The notes: generated from the sequence alone by a model not told the origin. Shown: positions 25,464 through 35,265, counted from the first letter of the stretch. The stretch is DNA of 48,421 nucleotides from Kaiparowitsia implicata GSE-PSE-MK54-09C (GCA_019359435.1 JAHHHI010000002.1:1-48421); one strand, 5' to 3'. Translations and numbers: made by a program.

Positions 25464-25815
25464 CGTCACAGCGCAAAACGTATTCTAAATAACAAATCAA
25501 AATCTAAAGTTGTGTACAGTATTCAGTATTCATGCATGAATACTGAATACTGTATTAAATGTGGGCTAGGCGTCTGAGCTATTCCATAAAACTAATCATT
25601 GAATAAAGCAAATTCGTTGGGATTTAAGAATTTAACTGTAATTGCTCAATATTTCAGTTAAGAGATATTGAGCAAGGGGCCAAGTGGTGACCCGATAGAC
25701 AGTTCATTACCGCGCAAACGCGCAAACTTTAGAAGATTGAGCTGTTGAGTTGCTAGGGCGCTTAACCGCTCGCGATTGAATTGAGATTTAAAGCTACTAG
25801 CCTATTGAGGTGCCT
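25464..25815. other. intergenic region before the ABC transporter operon
   Basis: A 352-bp AT-rich gap containing the palindrome at 25515-25554 and then TTAAGAAT/ATTCAGTTAAG-like short repeats near 25620-25665 (CAATATTTCAG and AGATATTGAGC form a rough dyad). The promoter of the amino-acid transporter operon should lie here. No gene was seen. Confidence 0.5.
25515..25554. terminator. 40-bp perfect palindrome after the DUF39 gene
   Basis: The half-site TACAGTATTCAGTATTCATG is followed directly by its exact complement, with no unpaired loop. Within each half AGTATTC is tandemly repeated. It starts 52 nt after the DUF39 stop. As RNA it would form a near-perfect hairpin and could end transcription; as DNA it could be a protein-binding dyad or the trace of an element. 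Confidence 0.6.
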
Positions 25816-26490
25816 ATGGACTACACCATGCAATTCTCGGTGGTTTGGAACAACGTTGGCCTGTTTATTCAAGGCGTGTTTCTTACGCTGCAATTGGCGC
25901 TGACATCGATTGCCTTTGGTCTCGTTCTGGGAGTGTTGGGAGCCCTGGGGCGAACCTCTGGCAACAAGATCTTGAATGCGATCGCCGTGGCCTATGTGGA
26001 GTTCATTCGCAATACACCCTTCCTGATTCAGCTCTTTTTCTTCTTTTTTGGATTACCCGGCATTGGACTGCGACTGACGCCGTGGCAAGCATCGGTATTG
26101 GCGCTAGCGATCAACTTTGGGGCCTATTCCACTGAAATTATTCGCGCGGGGATTGAGGGCATTGGCAAAGGGCAGATTGAAGCGGGCATGGCGCTAGGGC
26201 TGAGCAAGCTGAAAGTGTTTCGTCATGTGGTCTTGATGCCCGCCTTGGGCAATATCTATCCCTCTTTAGTCAGCCAGATTGTGATTGCCATTTTGTTTAC
26301 GAGCGTGGTGTCTCAAATTTCTGCCGAGGAACTCACGTTTGTTGGCAATTTTCTGCAATCTCGTACGTTTCGTAGTTTTGAAATTTACCTCACCATTGCG
26401 TTTTTGTATTTGGGCATCGTCTGGTTTGTGAAGTTTTTGGCGTTCTTGATTCAGCAAAAGTTTTTTTCGTTCATGCAATACATTCGATAG
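25816..26490 (+). CDS. polar amino-acid ABC transporter permease 1
   Basis: A 224-residue inner-membrane permease of the HisM/GlnP family. Hydrophobic segments lie at about residues 18-42, 62-85, 90-105, 155-170 and 195-215. The EAA loop that docks the ATPase reads EAGMALGLSKLKVFRHVVLPA-like. The region YVEFIRNTPFLIQLFF is typical of the family. ATG 25816 is chosen because GAGG lies 5 nt upstream; a GTG at 25810 is in frame. It is the first gene of a four-gene operon with a second permease, a binding lipoprotein and an ATPase. Substrates are probably polar or neutral amino acids; the exact range cannot be read from sequence. Confidence 0.92.
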   Translation: MDYTMQFSVVWNNVGLFIQGVFLTLQLALTSIAFGLVLGVLGALGRTSGNKILNAIAVAYVEFIRNTPFLIQLFFFFFGLPGIGLRLTPWQASVLALAINFGAYSTEIIRAGIEGIGKGQIEAGMALGLSKLKVFRHVVLMPALGNIYPSLVSQIVIAILFTSVVSQISAEELTFVGNFLQSRTFRSFEIYLTIAFLYLGIVWFVKFLAFLIQQKFFSFMQYIR

Positions 26491-26550
26491 CCCAATCTCG
26501 TCTATGTCGCCCTTCCATCCGTTCCATTGCTATCTATTGAGCCTCTCGCT

Positions 26551-27234
26551 ATGACTGGTTTTCTATTCGCGCAATCTGCCACTGATCAGTTCACGCTCGA
26601 TGTCATTGTGCGGAATTTGCTGCTAGCCACTCGATGGACAATTGCGCTGTCGGCGATCGCCTTTATCGGTGGCGGCGCGGTGGGCTTTTTGATCATGCTG
26701 TTCCGCATTTCACCAAATAAAATCCTGCGCTATATCAGTGCAGCCTATGTGGAATTTTTTCAAGGGACGCCGTTGATTTTGCAATTGTTTCTAACCTTTT
26801 TTGGGCTATCGGTGCTGTTTAATCTAAACCTGTCTCCTTGGGCCGCGGCAGCCATTGCTCTTACCACCTACACCAGCGCTTTTCTGGGCGACATCTGGCG
26901 TGGGTCAGTGCAGGCGGTTCCCCAAGGGCAATGGGAGGCGGGAACCGCATTGGGGATGACCTATTTCAAACAGTTGAAGCGGGTCATTTTGCCTCAGGCT
27001 GTGCGGATGTCGATTCCGCCGACGGTGGGCTTTGCGGTGCAAGTCATTAAGGGCACGTCGCTGGCATCGGTGATTGGGTTTGTGGAGTTAACGCGGTCGG
27101 CATCTGCAATTAGCAATGTCACGTTTAAGCCGTTTTTGCTGTTTTCTATTGCGGCAGTGATTTACTTCTGTTTGTGTTTTCCCTTGTCAGTGCTCAGCAA
27201 ACAGCTAGAAAAACGGTTTGCTACAGACGGATAA
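26551..27234 (+). CDS. polar amino-acid ABC transporter permease 2
   Basis: A 227-residue inner-membrane permease, paralogous to the gene just upstream. It shares YVEFFQGTPLILQLFLTFFG and an EAA loop (EAGTALGMTYFKQLKRVILP). The two permeases would form a heterodimeric channel. Start ATG 26551 is used; a TTG at 26527 is in frame but would add eight residues without a better ribosome-binding site. The spacer to permease 1 is 60 bp. The C-terminus ends with a charged tail (KQLEKRFATDG). Confidence 0.9.
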   Translation: MTGFLFAQSATDQFTLDVIVRNLLLATRWTIALSAIAFIGGGAVGFLIMLFRISPNKILRYISAAYVEFFQGTPLILQLFLTFFGLSVLFNLNLSPWAAAAIALTTYTSAFLGDIWRGSVQAVPQGQWEAGTALGMTYFKQLKRVILPQAVRMSIPPTVGFAVQVIKGTSLASVIGFVELTRSASAISNVTFKPFLLFSIAAVIYFCLCFPLSVLSKQLEKRFATDG

Positions 27235-27371
27235 GCGCATCCGCCTTTTCCAAGAGGTTTCTAGGTGCTCAAGACTGCGCCTGCTTGAGCCCGGTTCGGT
27301 TCTACCGTTTTCGGTTCGGTTTAGTTCATTTCATTTGTTCACTTCAATGGATTGTTAGAGGGTTTTTCTTT

Positions 27372-28322
27372 ATGAGTTTTCGTCCTTTTCGGGTACTGTC
27401 TGATCGGTGGAGTCTATCGAAGCTGCTCCGCACGAGCGTTCGTAATACGGTACTGATGGCGATCGCCGCCACCGTTCTCACCCTTGGTGTGGCTGCCTGC
27501 TCCACCGGCTCTGTGACCTCACAGAACGTGGCAGGGGATGTTGCCTCGGCTCCGGCTGATGGAGCTTCTGGGGAGGCGGCTCCGGCTGGAGCCCCGATGG
27601 CGTTGGGGTCTACCCTTGATCAAATTCTCTCGTCTGGACAAGTGCGTATTGCGGTGCCGCAAGACTCACAGCCCTTTGGCTCGATGGGGGCAGACGGACA
27701 GCCCCAGGGCTATGATGTGGATGTGGCAAAACTGATTGCCGAGGCTCTGGAAGTAGAGCTAGAGCTGATTCCTGTGACCAGTCAAAACCGCATTCCCTAC
27801 TTGCAAACCAACCGAGCAGACCTGGTGATCTCTAGCCTGGGGGCAACGCCAGAGCGAGCGAAGTCTATCTATTTTTCGCTGCCCTATGCACCCTTTTATT
27901 CGGGCATTTATAGCTCCGAAGGCACGGAGATTTCATCCTACGATGACTTGGGAGGTAAAACCGTCGGGGTGACCCAAGGCGCATTAGAAGATCTGGAGCT
28001 AAGCAACAACGCGCCCGACACCATTACCATTCAGCGGTTTGAAGATAACAGCACAACCGCTTCAGCGCTGCTAGCGGGGCAAGTAGAGGCGATCGCCACC
28101 GGCAATACGATTGCAGCTCAAGTGATCAAAGACAACCCCGATCGCGGTATCGAAAACAAGTTTGTGATGCGCAACTCCCCGTGCTTTATTGGGTTGCGCC
28201 GGGGCGACCTAGATTTGCTGCAGTGGGTCAACGTGTTTGTGATGAACAAGCGCTTATCAGGTGAGCTAGATGAACTGTCAGAGACTTGGTTTGGCGAGCC
28301 GCTCGAACTGCCGTCGTTCTAG
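27372..28322 (+). CDS. amino-acid ABC transporter substrate-binding lipoprotein
   Basis: A 316-residue periplasmic binding protein (SBP_bac_3 family). A signal peptide ends in a lipobox VAAC (Cys43), so it is membrane-anchored. An Ala/Gly/Pro-rich linker follows. The binding fold starts at LDQILSSGQVRIAVPQDSQPF, with the family signature GYDVDVAKLIAEAL and later LGGKTVGVTQGALEDLEL. ATG 27372 is the first start that yields a proper signal; the frame extends upstream over permease 2 but that part is not protein-like. The 137-bp gap from permease 2 may form an mRNA structure that raises binding-protein yield, a common pattern. Confidence 0.92.
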   Translation: MSFRPFRVLSDRWSLSKLLRTSVRNTVLMAIAATVLTLGVAACSTGSVTSQNVAGDVASAPADGASGEAAPAGAPMALGSTLDQILSSGQVRIAVPQDSQPFGSMGADGQPQGYDVDVAKLIAEALEVELELIPVTSQNRIPYLQTNRADLVISSLGATPERAKSIYFSLPYAPFYSGIYSSEGTEISSYDDLGGKTVGVTQGALEDLELSNNAPDTITIQRFEDNSTTASALLAGQVEAIATGNTIAAQVIKDNPDRGIENKFVMRNSPCFIGLRRGDLDLLQWVNVFVMNKRLSGELDELSETWFGEPLELPSF

Positions 28323-28375
28323 GAGTAATCGAGCTTCTGTTTGATTTAGGACTCTGTATCAGTTGAGGATCTGCT

Positions 28376-29161
28376 ATGACTCAGTTTGATTCCATGGGGG
28401 CGATCGCCACCGCAGACGATAGCAAGGACGCTGTCATTGTGGCGCAGGATGTCGAAAAGTGGTATTCCAACAAATTTCATGTGTTGCAGGGTGTGAGCCT
28501 GACAGTGCACCGGGGTGAAGTAGTGGTGGTGATGGGGCCATCGGGCTCTGGAAAATCCACCTTTATTCGCACCTTTAACGCACTGGAGCCTTACCAAAAA
28601 GGCAGCATTGAAATTGACGGCATTAAGCTAACGCCCAACATGAAAAATGTCGAAGCGGTGCGGCGTGAAGTGGGCATGGTGTTTCAGCAGTTCAACCTAT
28701 TTCCGCATCTGACGGTGTTGCAAAACGTGATGCTAGCGCCGGTAGAAGTTCGCGGTTGGAAGAAGGAACAAGCCAAACAAGTCGCAGGGGAATTGCTAGA
28801 ACGGGTAGGCATTTTGAACCAGGCCAATAAGTTCCCCGGTCAGCTATCAGGGGGCCAGCAGCAGCGCGTGGCGATCGCCCGTGCTCTGGCTATGCAGCCC
28901 AAGGTGATGCTGTTCGACGAACCGACATCGGCGCTTGATCCTGAAATGGTGAGCGAGGTGCTGGACGTGATGCGAACCTTGGCACAGTCGGGGATGACGA
29001 TGGTATGTGTCACTCACGAGGTCGGCTTTGCCCGCCAAGTGGCAGACCGCATCGTGTTCATGGCTGATGGGTTAATTGTGGAAGAAGGAACTCCGCAGGA
29101 GTTCTTCGGCAATCCAAAACATGATCGCACCAAGCAGTTTCTGGCGCAGATTTTGCACTAA
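28376..29161 (+). CDS. polar amino-acid ABC transporter ATP-binding protein (GlnQ type)
   Basis: A 261-residue ATPase that powers the transporter encoded just upstream. Walker A is GPSGSGKS (54-61), the Q-loop is in [11 protein letters not shown], the signature is [15 protein letters not shown], Walker B is [14 protein letters not shown], and the H-loop is VTHEVGFA. This is the closest form of the GlnQ/HisP class. The N-terminal ~20 residues are an extension beyond the usual start of the domain. The operon ends here at a strong hairpin (29200-29244). Confidence 0.95.
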   Translation: MTQFDSMGAIATADDSKDAVIVAQDVEKWYSNKFHVLQGVSLTVHRGEVVVVMGPSGSGKSTFIRTFNALEPYQKGSIEIDGIKLTPNMKNVEAVRREVGMVFQQFNLFPHLTVLQNVMLAPVEVRGWKKEQAKQVAGELLERVGILNQANKFPGQLSGGQQQRVAIARALAMQPKVMLFDEPTSALDPEMVSEVLDVMRTLAQSGMTMVCVTHEVGFARQVADRIVFMADGLIVEEGTPQEFFGNPKHDRTKQFLAQILH

Positions 29162-29199
29162 TAAACACGCAATTCTGGCATACTAGCATAACTGTCATA

Positions 29200-29244
29200 A
29201 GCAATAGAGGGGCGTCACGCGCTGCGTGACGCCCCTCTATTGCT
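29200..29244. terminator. bidirectional terminator between the ABC operon and ndhD1
   Basis: A perfect 21-bp stem closes a 3-nt GCT loop; the arm starts AGCAATAGAGGGGCG. It serves the plus-strand ABC operon ending at 29161 and the minus-strand ndhD1 ending at 29276. Confidence 0.88.
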
Positions 29245-29275
29245 ATGGGTCTAAGGTTGATTTGATGCTGAATCG

Positions 29276-30880
29276 TTATGAGCGATCGCCCACCTCAGGC
29301 GCATCCAACATACCAAAATTCAGCGACTCCAGCGGTGCCGTCGGCGTCAAGGGACGACCTTCTACAGCAAAATAAGCCGCCTCAAGTTGCGCCGTGAGCT
29401 GTGTGGTTTTGGCATCATAAAGCTGCGTCATCAGCTTAGGATAGAACCCAATGCCAATAATTGGAATCAATAGCGATGCAATGATAAACACCTCGCGGGG
29501 TTCTGCATCCACAAGCACCTCGTGCTCCACCAACTCCTTATTCTCAGGCCCATAGAAGATCTCCCGCAGCATCGACAGCAGATAAATGGGTGTGAGAATC
29601 ACCCCTACCGCCGCCAGAACTACCACAATTACCTTAAACGTAGTGTCATAAGCGTCGCTCGTTGCAAAACCAACAAACACCATCAGTTCTGCAATAAAGC
29701 CACTCATTCCCGGCAGTGCCAGAGATGCCATTGAACAAGCGGTAAACATGGCAAAGATTTTTGGCATCTTGCGTCCCACGCCACCCATCTCGTCTAGAAC
29801 CAAGGTGTGCGTACGGTCATAGGTGGCCCCCACCAAGAAGAACAGGCTCGCCCCAATCAACCCATGCGACACCATTTGCAGCATGGCGCCGCTTAGCCCC
29901 AGGTTAGTAAACGACGCAATGCCGATCAGCACAAACCCCATGTGGGAGATCGAGGAATAGGCAATCTTCCGCTTTAGGTTGCGTTGGGCAAAAGAAGTCA
30001 GCGCCGCATAGATAATGTTGACCACGCCCAAAATGACCAAAATTGGCGCAAAGTACACATGCGCATCCGATAGCATTTCCACATTCATGCGAATCAGCGC
30101 ATAGCCACCCATCTTCAACAAAATGCCTGCCAGCAGCATGTGAACTGGTGCCGTTGCCTCCCCATGGGCATCAGGTAGCCAGGTATGGAGTGGAAAGATC
30201 GGCAGCTTCACCGCATAGGCGATCAAAAAGCCGGTGTAGGCCAGCAGCTGAAATTTGATGGGATAGTCTTTCGCCATCAAAGTCTGCATATCAAACGTCA
30301 CTTGGTCGCCATAAAAGGCCATCGCCAGTGCTGCCACCAAGATAAACAGCGACCCGCCAGCGGTATAGAGGATAAACTTTGTTGCTGCATAGAGCCGTTT
30401 CTTGCCGCCCCAAATTGACAGCAAAAGATATACAGGAATCAGCTCCAGTTCCCACACTAAGAAGAACAGCAGCAAATCTTGCACCGCGAACACTGCAATC
30501 TGCCCGCCATACATCGCCAAAATCAGAAAGAAAAAGAGCCGCGGCTTGAGTGTAACTGGCCATGAGGCTAAGATTGCCAGGGTCGTAATAAAGCCTGTTA
30601 GCAAAATGAGCGGCATCGACAGCCCATCGGCTCCCACCGACCATCGCAAATCCAGCGACGAGACCCAAGAGTAACTCTCCACCAGTTGCAGGTCGGGATT
30701 AGACATGTCGTAGCCGGTATAGAAGGCGTAGACCAAAATAGCGAAGTCTACTAGCCCCACTACCAGGGCATACCAACGAATAGTTTTGCCATCTTTATCG
30801 GGGATAAAGGGAATAGCAAGCGCAGCCACAATAGGCAGCAGAATAACGGTGGTTAACCAAGGGAACGTGTCAAGATTCAT
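29276..30880 (-). CDS. ndhD1: NAD(P)H-quinone oxidoreductase subunit 4 (NdhD1)
   Basis: A 534-residue, ~14-span thylakoid membrane protein; one of the proton-pumping antiporter-like subunits of NDH-1. The N-terminus [47 protein letters not shown] and the core [27 protein letters not shown] fit NdhD. The overall likeness is to NdhD1, the form used in respiratory and cyclic electron flow, rather than the CO2-uptake forms D3/D4 (by recall of Synechocystis NdhD1). It lies downstream of ndhF1 on the same strand, with a 441-bp gap, so it may have its own promoter. Confidence 0.94.
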   Translation of the reverse strand: MNLDTFPWLTTVILLPIVAALAIPFIPDKDGKTIRWYALVVGLVDFAILVYAFYTGYDMSNPDLQLVESYSWVSSLDLRWSVGADGLSMPLILLTGFITTLAILASWPVTLKPRLFFFLILAMYGGQIAVFAVQDLLLFFLVWELELIPVYLLLSIWGGKKRLYAATKFILYTAGGSLFILVAALAMAFYGDQVTFDMQTLMAKDYPIKFQLLAYTGFLIAYAVKLPIFPLHTWLPDAHGEATAPVHMLLAGILLKMGGYALIRMNVEMLSDAHVYFAPILVILGVVNIIYAALTSFAQRNLKRKIAYSSISHMGFVLIGIASFTNLGLSGAMLQMVSHGLIGASLFFLVGATYDRTHTLVLDEMGGVGRKMPKIFAMFTACSMASLALPGMSGFIAELMVFVGFATSDAYDTTFKVIVVVLAAVGVILTPIYLLSMLREIFYGPENKELVEHEVLVDAEPREVFIIASLLIPIIGIGFYPKLMTQLYDAKTTQLTAQLEAAYFAVEGRPLTPTAPLESLNFGMLDAPEVGDRS

Positions 30881-31321
30881 GGAAGTCTTTTATGAAGATG
30901 TCGCAGTATAAATTGACGGGTGCAATTGCTGTGTAGTGAGGATTTATCTGGGATGGTTTGAGTATGACATCATCTCCCAAAAAGCTTGTGTATTCTAGGT
31001 TATGACTAGCCAAGATTGAATTTTGATGGTGTATGGATGAGACTCAAATTATCACAGGTGATTGCAAAAGGGATGACCAAAAAGACAGGGATATAGGCAA
31101 GAATAAGCGCGTAATGCTTTCAGAGAAACAAGTAAGTCTTCAAAAAAAACGAATGCTAATAATGGGTAGGAAAATTTGAGTCATTTTTGAGTCATTCGGC
31201 TACTCTAGATCTACTATCCATCATTAAGCCGGCCAACAAGGTTGAAGTGGACTTCAAGCTCTAGGGAGGGGTTTGAGTAGACAGGCCGCGGTTCAACCTG
31301 CCCACTCAAGTTCCTAAAGTC
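30881..31321. other. AT-rich gap between ndhF1 and ndhD1
   Basis: A 441-bp gap with an ndhF1 terminator-like hairpin at one end and probably the ndhD1 promoter at the other. A 48-codon plus-strand frame at 31033-31179 lacks a ribosome-binding site and is not called. Confidence 0.5.
31273..31309 (-). terminator. hairpin just after ndhF1
   Basis: TTGAGTAGACAGG pairs with CCTGCCCACTCAA (11 of 13 positions, plus G-U possibilities) across an 11-nt loop. It starts 12 nt after the ndhF1 stop on the minus strand. No clear T-run follows, so it may attenuate rather than end transcription into ndhD1. Confidence 0.5.
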
Positions 31322-33406
31322 CTAAGTAATACCGGAGACAAGTACCAAGCCCAGAACTGCGCCAAACACGATCAGCGCATAGAACTGCACCTTGCCATTT
31401 TCTAGGTACTTTAGCCCTTCGCCTGTTACCAAGGTCACAAAGCCAGCTAGGTTCACCAACCCATCGACGATGCGTACATCTACTTCCAGCACTTGCTTGG
31501 CTAGCCCACGCACGCCGCCGACAAACACTGTGTTGTAAATGTCATCGATATACCACTTGTTGAGAGAGAGGCGATAGAGCGGCTGAATGGATCGGGCGAT
31601 CGCCCCCGGGTCAATCTTCTTGGTGACATACATCAGCACGGCCAAGGAAATGCCAATTAGCCCAATACCGACGGAACTGCCCGCCATCGTCAAGAACTCA
31701 CCCCACTCAAAATGTTCGGGAATGCCGAACATGGGTAGTTCTTCCACTAGCTCACTAGGGGGATGAATGAACGCCTCAAAATAATTGCCGAAGGGAGTCC
31801 CCACGAGTCCGACTAGAACCGAGGGCAGTGCTAGAGCCACCAGCGGAAACACCATAGTAGCGGGTGATTCATGAGGCACCTCACTGTGGTGTTCATCATG
31901 GTCGTTATGGGCTTCATTGGGTGATTCTGCGGTCAGTTCGGCAGGGTTCATCGCGCCTGGGCCAAACGCCAGTCCCAATGCTTGCAACTGCTCGTTCTTA
32001 AGCTGCTGCTTAATCGCTGCATCGTTGCCGCGAAACTCCCCTTCAAAGGTGCTGAAGTACATGCGGAACATGTAGAATGCGGTGATCCCCGCTGTCAAAA
32101 AGCCGATGGCCCAGAGAATGGGGTTGGCCGCAAAGGTTGACCCCAAAATCTCATCTTTTGACCAGAACCCAGCGAAGGGAGGAACCCCGCTAATGGCCAG
32201 CGTCCCAATTAAAAAGGTGAAAGCGGTGTAGGGCATGTACTTCCGCAGTCCACCCATCAGCCGCATATCTTGCGCTAAGACAGGATCGTGACCCACTACC
32301 GATTCCATACCGTGGATCACCGAGCCAGAGCCTAAAAACAGCATGGCTTTGAAGTAGGCATGGGTCATCAGGTGAAATAACCCGGCTCCATAAGCCCCTA
32401 CCCCCATCGCCATGACCATGTAGCCCAGTTGGGACATGGTAGAAAACGCTAGCCCTTTCTTAATATCGTTTTGCGTAATCGCGATGGTTGCGCCTAAAAA
32501 TGCTGTCGCAGCACCTGTCCAGGCAATCACATCCATCGCTACAGGAATGCCCTCAAACACAGGGTACATCCGTGCAATCAGGAACACCCCTGCGGCCACC
32601 ATCGTTGCGGCGTGAATCAGGGCAGAAATCGGGGTGGGGCCTTCCATTGCGTCGGGTAGCCACACATGCAGTGGAAACTGGGCAGATTTTGCCACTGGCC
32701 CTAGGAACACCAAAATGGCGAAGAACGCCGCTAGCCCTGCGCTTAAGGCCCCAGATTCGACGAGTTGCTGAAGGCGATCGCCCATCACCTCAAATTCAAA
32801 ACTGCCTGTGGCCCAGTAAAGAGCCAGAATCCCCAGCAACAGCCCAAAGTCACCGACCCGGTTAGTCACAAACGCTTTTTGACACGCGTCGGCAGCGCCC
32901 TTGCGGTCGTACCAAAACCCGATCAACAGGTAGGAACACATCCCCACCAGTTCCCAGAACACGTAAACCTGCACCAGGTTTGGGCTAACCACTAACCCCA
33001 ACATCGACGAGCTAAACAAGCTCAAATAGGCGTAGAAGCGGACATAGCTAGGATCATGCGCCATGTAGCCATCGGTGTAAATCATCACCAAGAAAGCTAC
33101 CGTCGTGACGACCACCAGCATCAGTGCTGTCAGGTGATCAATCGTGTAGCCCATTGATAAATGAAAGTCACCAGCTGACGCCCAATCGATGTAGTGATGA
33201 TAGGACGGATGGCCTTGAAGTTGGCTCCACAGCAGCGCAAAGGAGAAGACCATCGCTGCGCCGATCAGAGAGACAATTAGCACCGCGCTAGGCTGTCGCA
33301 GCGCATTGGTCGTTTTGTTGTAGGAGATAAGGCCAACACCCAGGAGCATCGCGCCTGCCAGAGGCAGCACAGGGATGAGCCAGGCATATTGGTACAGGAG
33401 TTCCAT
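31322..33406 (-). CDS. ndhF1: NAD(P)H-quinone oxidoreductase subunit 5 (NdhF1)
   Basis: A 694-residue thylakoid membrane protein of NDH-1 with about 16 spans. NuoL-family signatures include LMLVVVTTVAFLVMIYTDGYMAHD, FVFWELVGMCSYLLIGFWYDR (with V at the first position as YVFWELVG), LPDAMEGPTPISALIHAATMVAAGVFL and the C-terminal amphipathic extension. An inserted His/Asp/Glu-rich segment occurs near residue 510 (NDHDEHHSEVPHE). It resembles NdhF1 by its MELLYQYAWLIPVLPLAGA start. I use ATG 33406; an upstream GTG-like start would add 13 unlikely residues. NdhF1 with NdhD1 defines the NDH-1L complex of respiration and cyclic flow. Confidence 0.95.
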   Translation of the reverse strand: MELLYQYAWLIPVLPLAGAMLLGVGLISYNKTTNALRQPSAVLIVSLIGAAMVFSFALLWSQLQGHPSYHHYIDWASAGDFHLSMGYTIDHLTALMLVVVTTVAFLVMIYTDGYMAHDPSYVRFYAYLSLFSSSMLGLVVSPNLVQVYVFWELVGMCSYLLIGFWYDRKGAADACQKAFVTNRVGDFGLLLGILALYWATGSFEFEVMGDRLQQLVESGALSAGLAAFFAILVFLGPVAKSAQFPLHVWLPDAMEGPTPISALIHAATMVAAGVFLIARMYPVFEGIPVAMDVIAWTGAATAFLGATIAITQNDIKKGLAFSTMSQLGYMVMAMGVGAYGAGLFHLMTHAYFKAMLFLGSGSVIHGMESVVGHDPVLAQDMRLMGGLRKYMPYTAFTFLIGTLAISGVPPFAGFWSKDEILGSTFAANPILWAIGFLTAGITAFYMFRMYFSTFEGEFRGNDAAIKQQLKNEQLQALGLAFGPGAMNPAELTAESPNEAHNDHDEHHSEVPHESPATMVFPLVALALPSVLVGLVGTPFGNYFEAFIHPPSELVEELPMFGIPEHFEWGEFLTMAGSSVGIGLIGISLAVLMYVTKKIDPGAIARSIQPLYRLSLNKWYIDDIYNTVFVGGVRGLAKQVLEVDVRIVDGLVNLAGFVTLVTGEGLKYLENGKVQFYALIVFGAVLGLVLVSGIT

Positions 33407-33920
33407 GAGTACGCCTACTTTATGTTTCTTTACTAGAGCGGGCAAAACCGTTTACATTGTGGCACAGTCTTGCCGGGGTCGAACGAGCGATTGCGCTACT
33501 GCCAAGATTGTTTTTCATAAATAATGATTAAATCCTTTCAGAAAAATAGAATTAGATGCCTATGAACAGATGCCTATGAAAAAATGGCGGTAGATCTAAA
33601 TAGCCTGAGATTGGTATAGGCTCAAACCCCTGAGATGCCGTGCGCCGCGCGGTGCCCCAAAACCGCCCTAACCCGACTTGAGGCTAAATCGACGATGATG
33701 TGGCGCAGCGAGAGTACAGGCTGCGCTGCGCCACATTACCCAGATTCCATCTCCAAACGGCTTTCCAAGCGACTTGCACTCTCGCATGCCGAGGAAGGGC
33801 TGAGACAGCAGCGGGCGATCGCCCAGGTCTATACTCTTCAACCTCAACCAGGTAGCGCAAAACGTTAAGATATTAGACGTTCCTTTTATTGCTGCTGACA
33901 AACGCGCAGAATCAAGAGCC
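33407..33920. other. divergent intergenic region between ndhF1 and cysE
   Basis: A 514-bp gap containing a family B repeat (33600-33683) and a hairpin at 33698-33736 (ATGTGGCGCAGCG with its complement, 13-nt loop). AT-rich sequence near 33510-33600 may belong to the ndhF1 promoter. A 77-codon frame at 33635 crosses the repeat and is not called. Confidence 0.5.
33600..33683 (-). repeat. family B repeat, minus-orientation copy
   Basis: Read on the minus strand it starts CCTCAAGTCGGGTTAGG, then GGTTTTGGGGCACCGCGCG, and ends TTTGAGCCTATACC plus CTCAGGCTAT. This follows the order of the long copy at 48176-48299 but with a shorter GC-rich core holding only one imperfect hairpin. Confidence 0.6.
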
Positions 33921-34703
33921 GTGCTGAACACCTTTGCCGAAGACTTTCGCATCATCTTTGACCGCGACCCAGCGGCTCGCAACTGGCTGGAGGTGCTGTT
34001 CTGCTATCCAGGGCTGCAGGCGCTGCTGCTTCATCGATTGGCCCATGCGCTTTATTGCATCGGCATTCCGTTTTTCCCTCGGCTTGTGTCTCATATTGCT
34101 CGGTTTTTCACCGGCATCGAAATTCACCCCGGTGCCACGATTGGGCGGGGTGTTTTCATTGATCACGGCATGGGTGTGGTGATTGGCGAAACCGCCATCG
34201 TTGGTAACTATGCGCTGATTTACCAAGGGGTCACCCTAGGTGGGACGGGCAAAGAAAGTGGCAAGCGCCATCCCACTCTGGGTGAGAACGTAGTCGTAGG
34301 AGCAGGAGCCAAAGTATTAGGTAACTTGGAAATTGGCAACAACGTGCGGATTGGGGCCGGATCAGTGGTATTGCGCAATGTGCCTTCGGACTGCACGGTC
34401 GTCGGCGTGCCTGGTCGCGTCGTCCATCGCTCGGGAGAGCGCGTTGATCCGTTAGAGCATGGCAGACTGCCCGACTCAGAGGCCCAAGTGATTCGGGCCT
34501 TGGTAGATCGCATTGAAGCTCTAGAGCAGCGTCTGGCTACTCTCCAGGATGAAAGGCAAGATATTCGAGAAGTTGCCCATAGCCTTGTTTCTTCCGTGGC
34601 GCTACAGGCAGAGTGTTTTCAACAGGCACAAGGGGCTAAGGCCAATAGCTGCAAGCTGAATGACAAGGTAATTCAAGAATTTTTCAACGGGGCTGGCATT
34701 TAG
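33921..34703 (+). CDS. cysE: serine O-acetyltransferase
   Basis: A 260-residue cytoplasmic enzyme that makes O-acetylserine from serine and acetyl-CoA, the first committed step of cysteine synthesis; it usually binds cysteine synthase and is inhibited by cysteine. The N-terminal helical domain is short (DRDPAARNWLEVLFCYPG). The hexapeptide helix includes IHPGATIGRGVFIDHGMGVVIGE, with the catalytic His in IDHG, then GVTLGGTGKESGKRHPT. The C-terminal ~90 residues form a cyanobacterial-type helical extension with a possible coiled coil (RIEALEQRLATLQDER). The start is GTG 33921 with a weak AAGAG upstream. Confidence 0.94.
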   Translation: MLNTFAEDFRIIFDRDPAARNWLEVLFCYPGLQALLLHRLAHALYCIGIPFFPRLVSHIARFFTGIEIHPGATIGRGVFIDHGMGVVIGETAIVGNYALIYQGVTLGGTGKESGKRHPTLGENVVVGAGAKVLGNLEIGNNVRIGAGSVVLRNVPSDCTVVGVPGRVVHRSGERVDPLEHGRLPDSEAQVIRALVDRIEALEQRLATLQDERQDIREVAHSLVSSVALQAECFQQAQGAKANSCKLNDKVIQEFFNGAGI

Positions 34704-34887
34704 ATAGGAACCGCCTAGCCGATGGGGTTGCTCCATAGCCAGTAGACAAAACGCTTAGTACGCCTCATCGCCTCAGTTTTGTTTCGAATGCAGGCTGGTT
34801 TGTTGGTGCTATAGCCGATTGTCCGTCTAAGACGATCTAAGACGAACTCAGACGAACGCTTGCAATGTGCTGCCATGCAGCAGTCAA

Positions 34888-34984
34888 ACGTCAGTTCAAT
34901 AAATGTCTAAAGCCGTACTACCCAAGTCTCGGGCAGTACGGCTTTAGCTTATTTAGCCCCGTAGCGTGGGGCTGAAATAAGCTA
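34888..34984 (-). repeat. 97-bp repeat family A, copy 2
   Basis: Read on the minus strand it has the hairpin TAGCTTATTTCAGCCCC...GGGGCTAAATAAGCTA. The second hairpin here is perfect (CTAAAGCCGTACT with AGTACGGCTTTAG). The conserved end CATTTATTGAACTGACGT closes the element. The variable loops have changed by compensating substitutions, which suggests the folded form matters. Confidence 0.8.
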
Positions 34985-35229
34985 CTGAATTCACGTTGAT
35001 CAAGACCTTAGGGCTTATGCACTGTATGTTGCGTCCTAGGAGTGTTGAGTGCTTTTGGCAGGGGCTAGGGTATTTCAGATTCAACCCGTATGTGCGCCGC
35101 CGCTAGACTTCGCCTCAGCTTAATGCTGAGCTCTTCAAAATTTAACCTACTGACTTGAAAGAAGATATATGATCGAAGCTGTGTTCCGTATCTGAATACA
35201 CAGAATTTCGTTGCAGCAGACAAATTTTT

Positions 35230-35249
35230 CGGGGCAGTACAATGCCCCG
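35230..35249 (+). promoter_or_regulatory. hairpin immediately before the ribosome-binding site of the 50-residue gene
   Basis: CGGGGCA pairs with TGCCCCG across a 6-nt loop. The AAGGAG of the downstream gene begins 4 nt later. It could limit or modulate translation initiation, or be the end of an upstream transcript (TTT follows it). Confidence 0.45.
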
Positions 35250-35265
35250 TTTAAGGAGACATTTC

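Larger units (their letters stand above)
34704..35265. other. intergenic region after cysE
   Basis: A 562-bp gap containing family A repeat copy 2 (34888-34984), which may also end cysE transcripts, and the hairpin leader of the small gene at 35266. No other frame is convincing. Confidence 0.5.

Noticed and set aside
31033-31179. 48-codon Lys/Asp-rich frame between ndhF1 and ndhD1
   Set aside because: It lies in AT-rich spacer, antisense to the operon, with no ribosome-binding site and composition explained by base bias.
33635-33868. 77-codon frame upstream of cysE
   Set aside because: It overlaps the family B repeat and a perfect hairpin, which dictate its sequence; no start signal.
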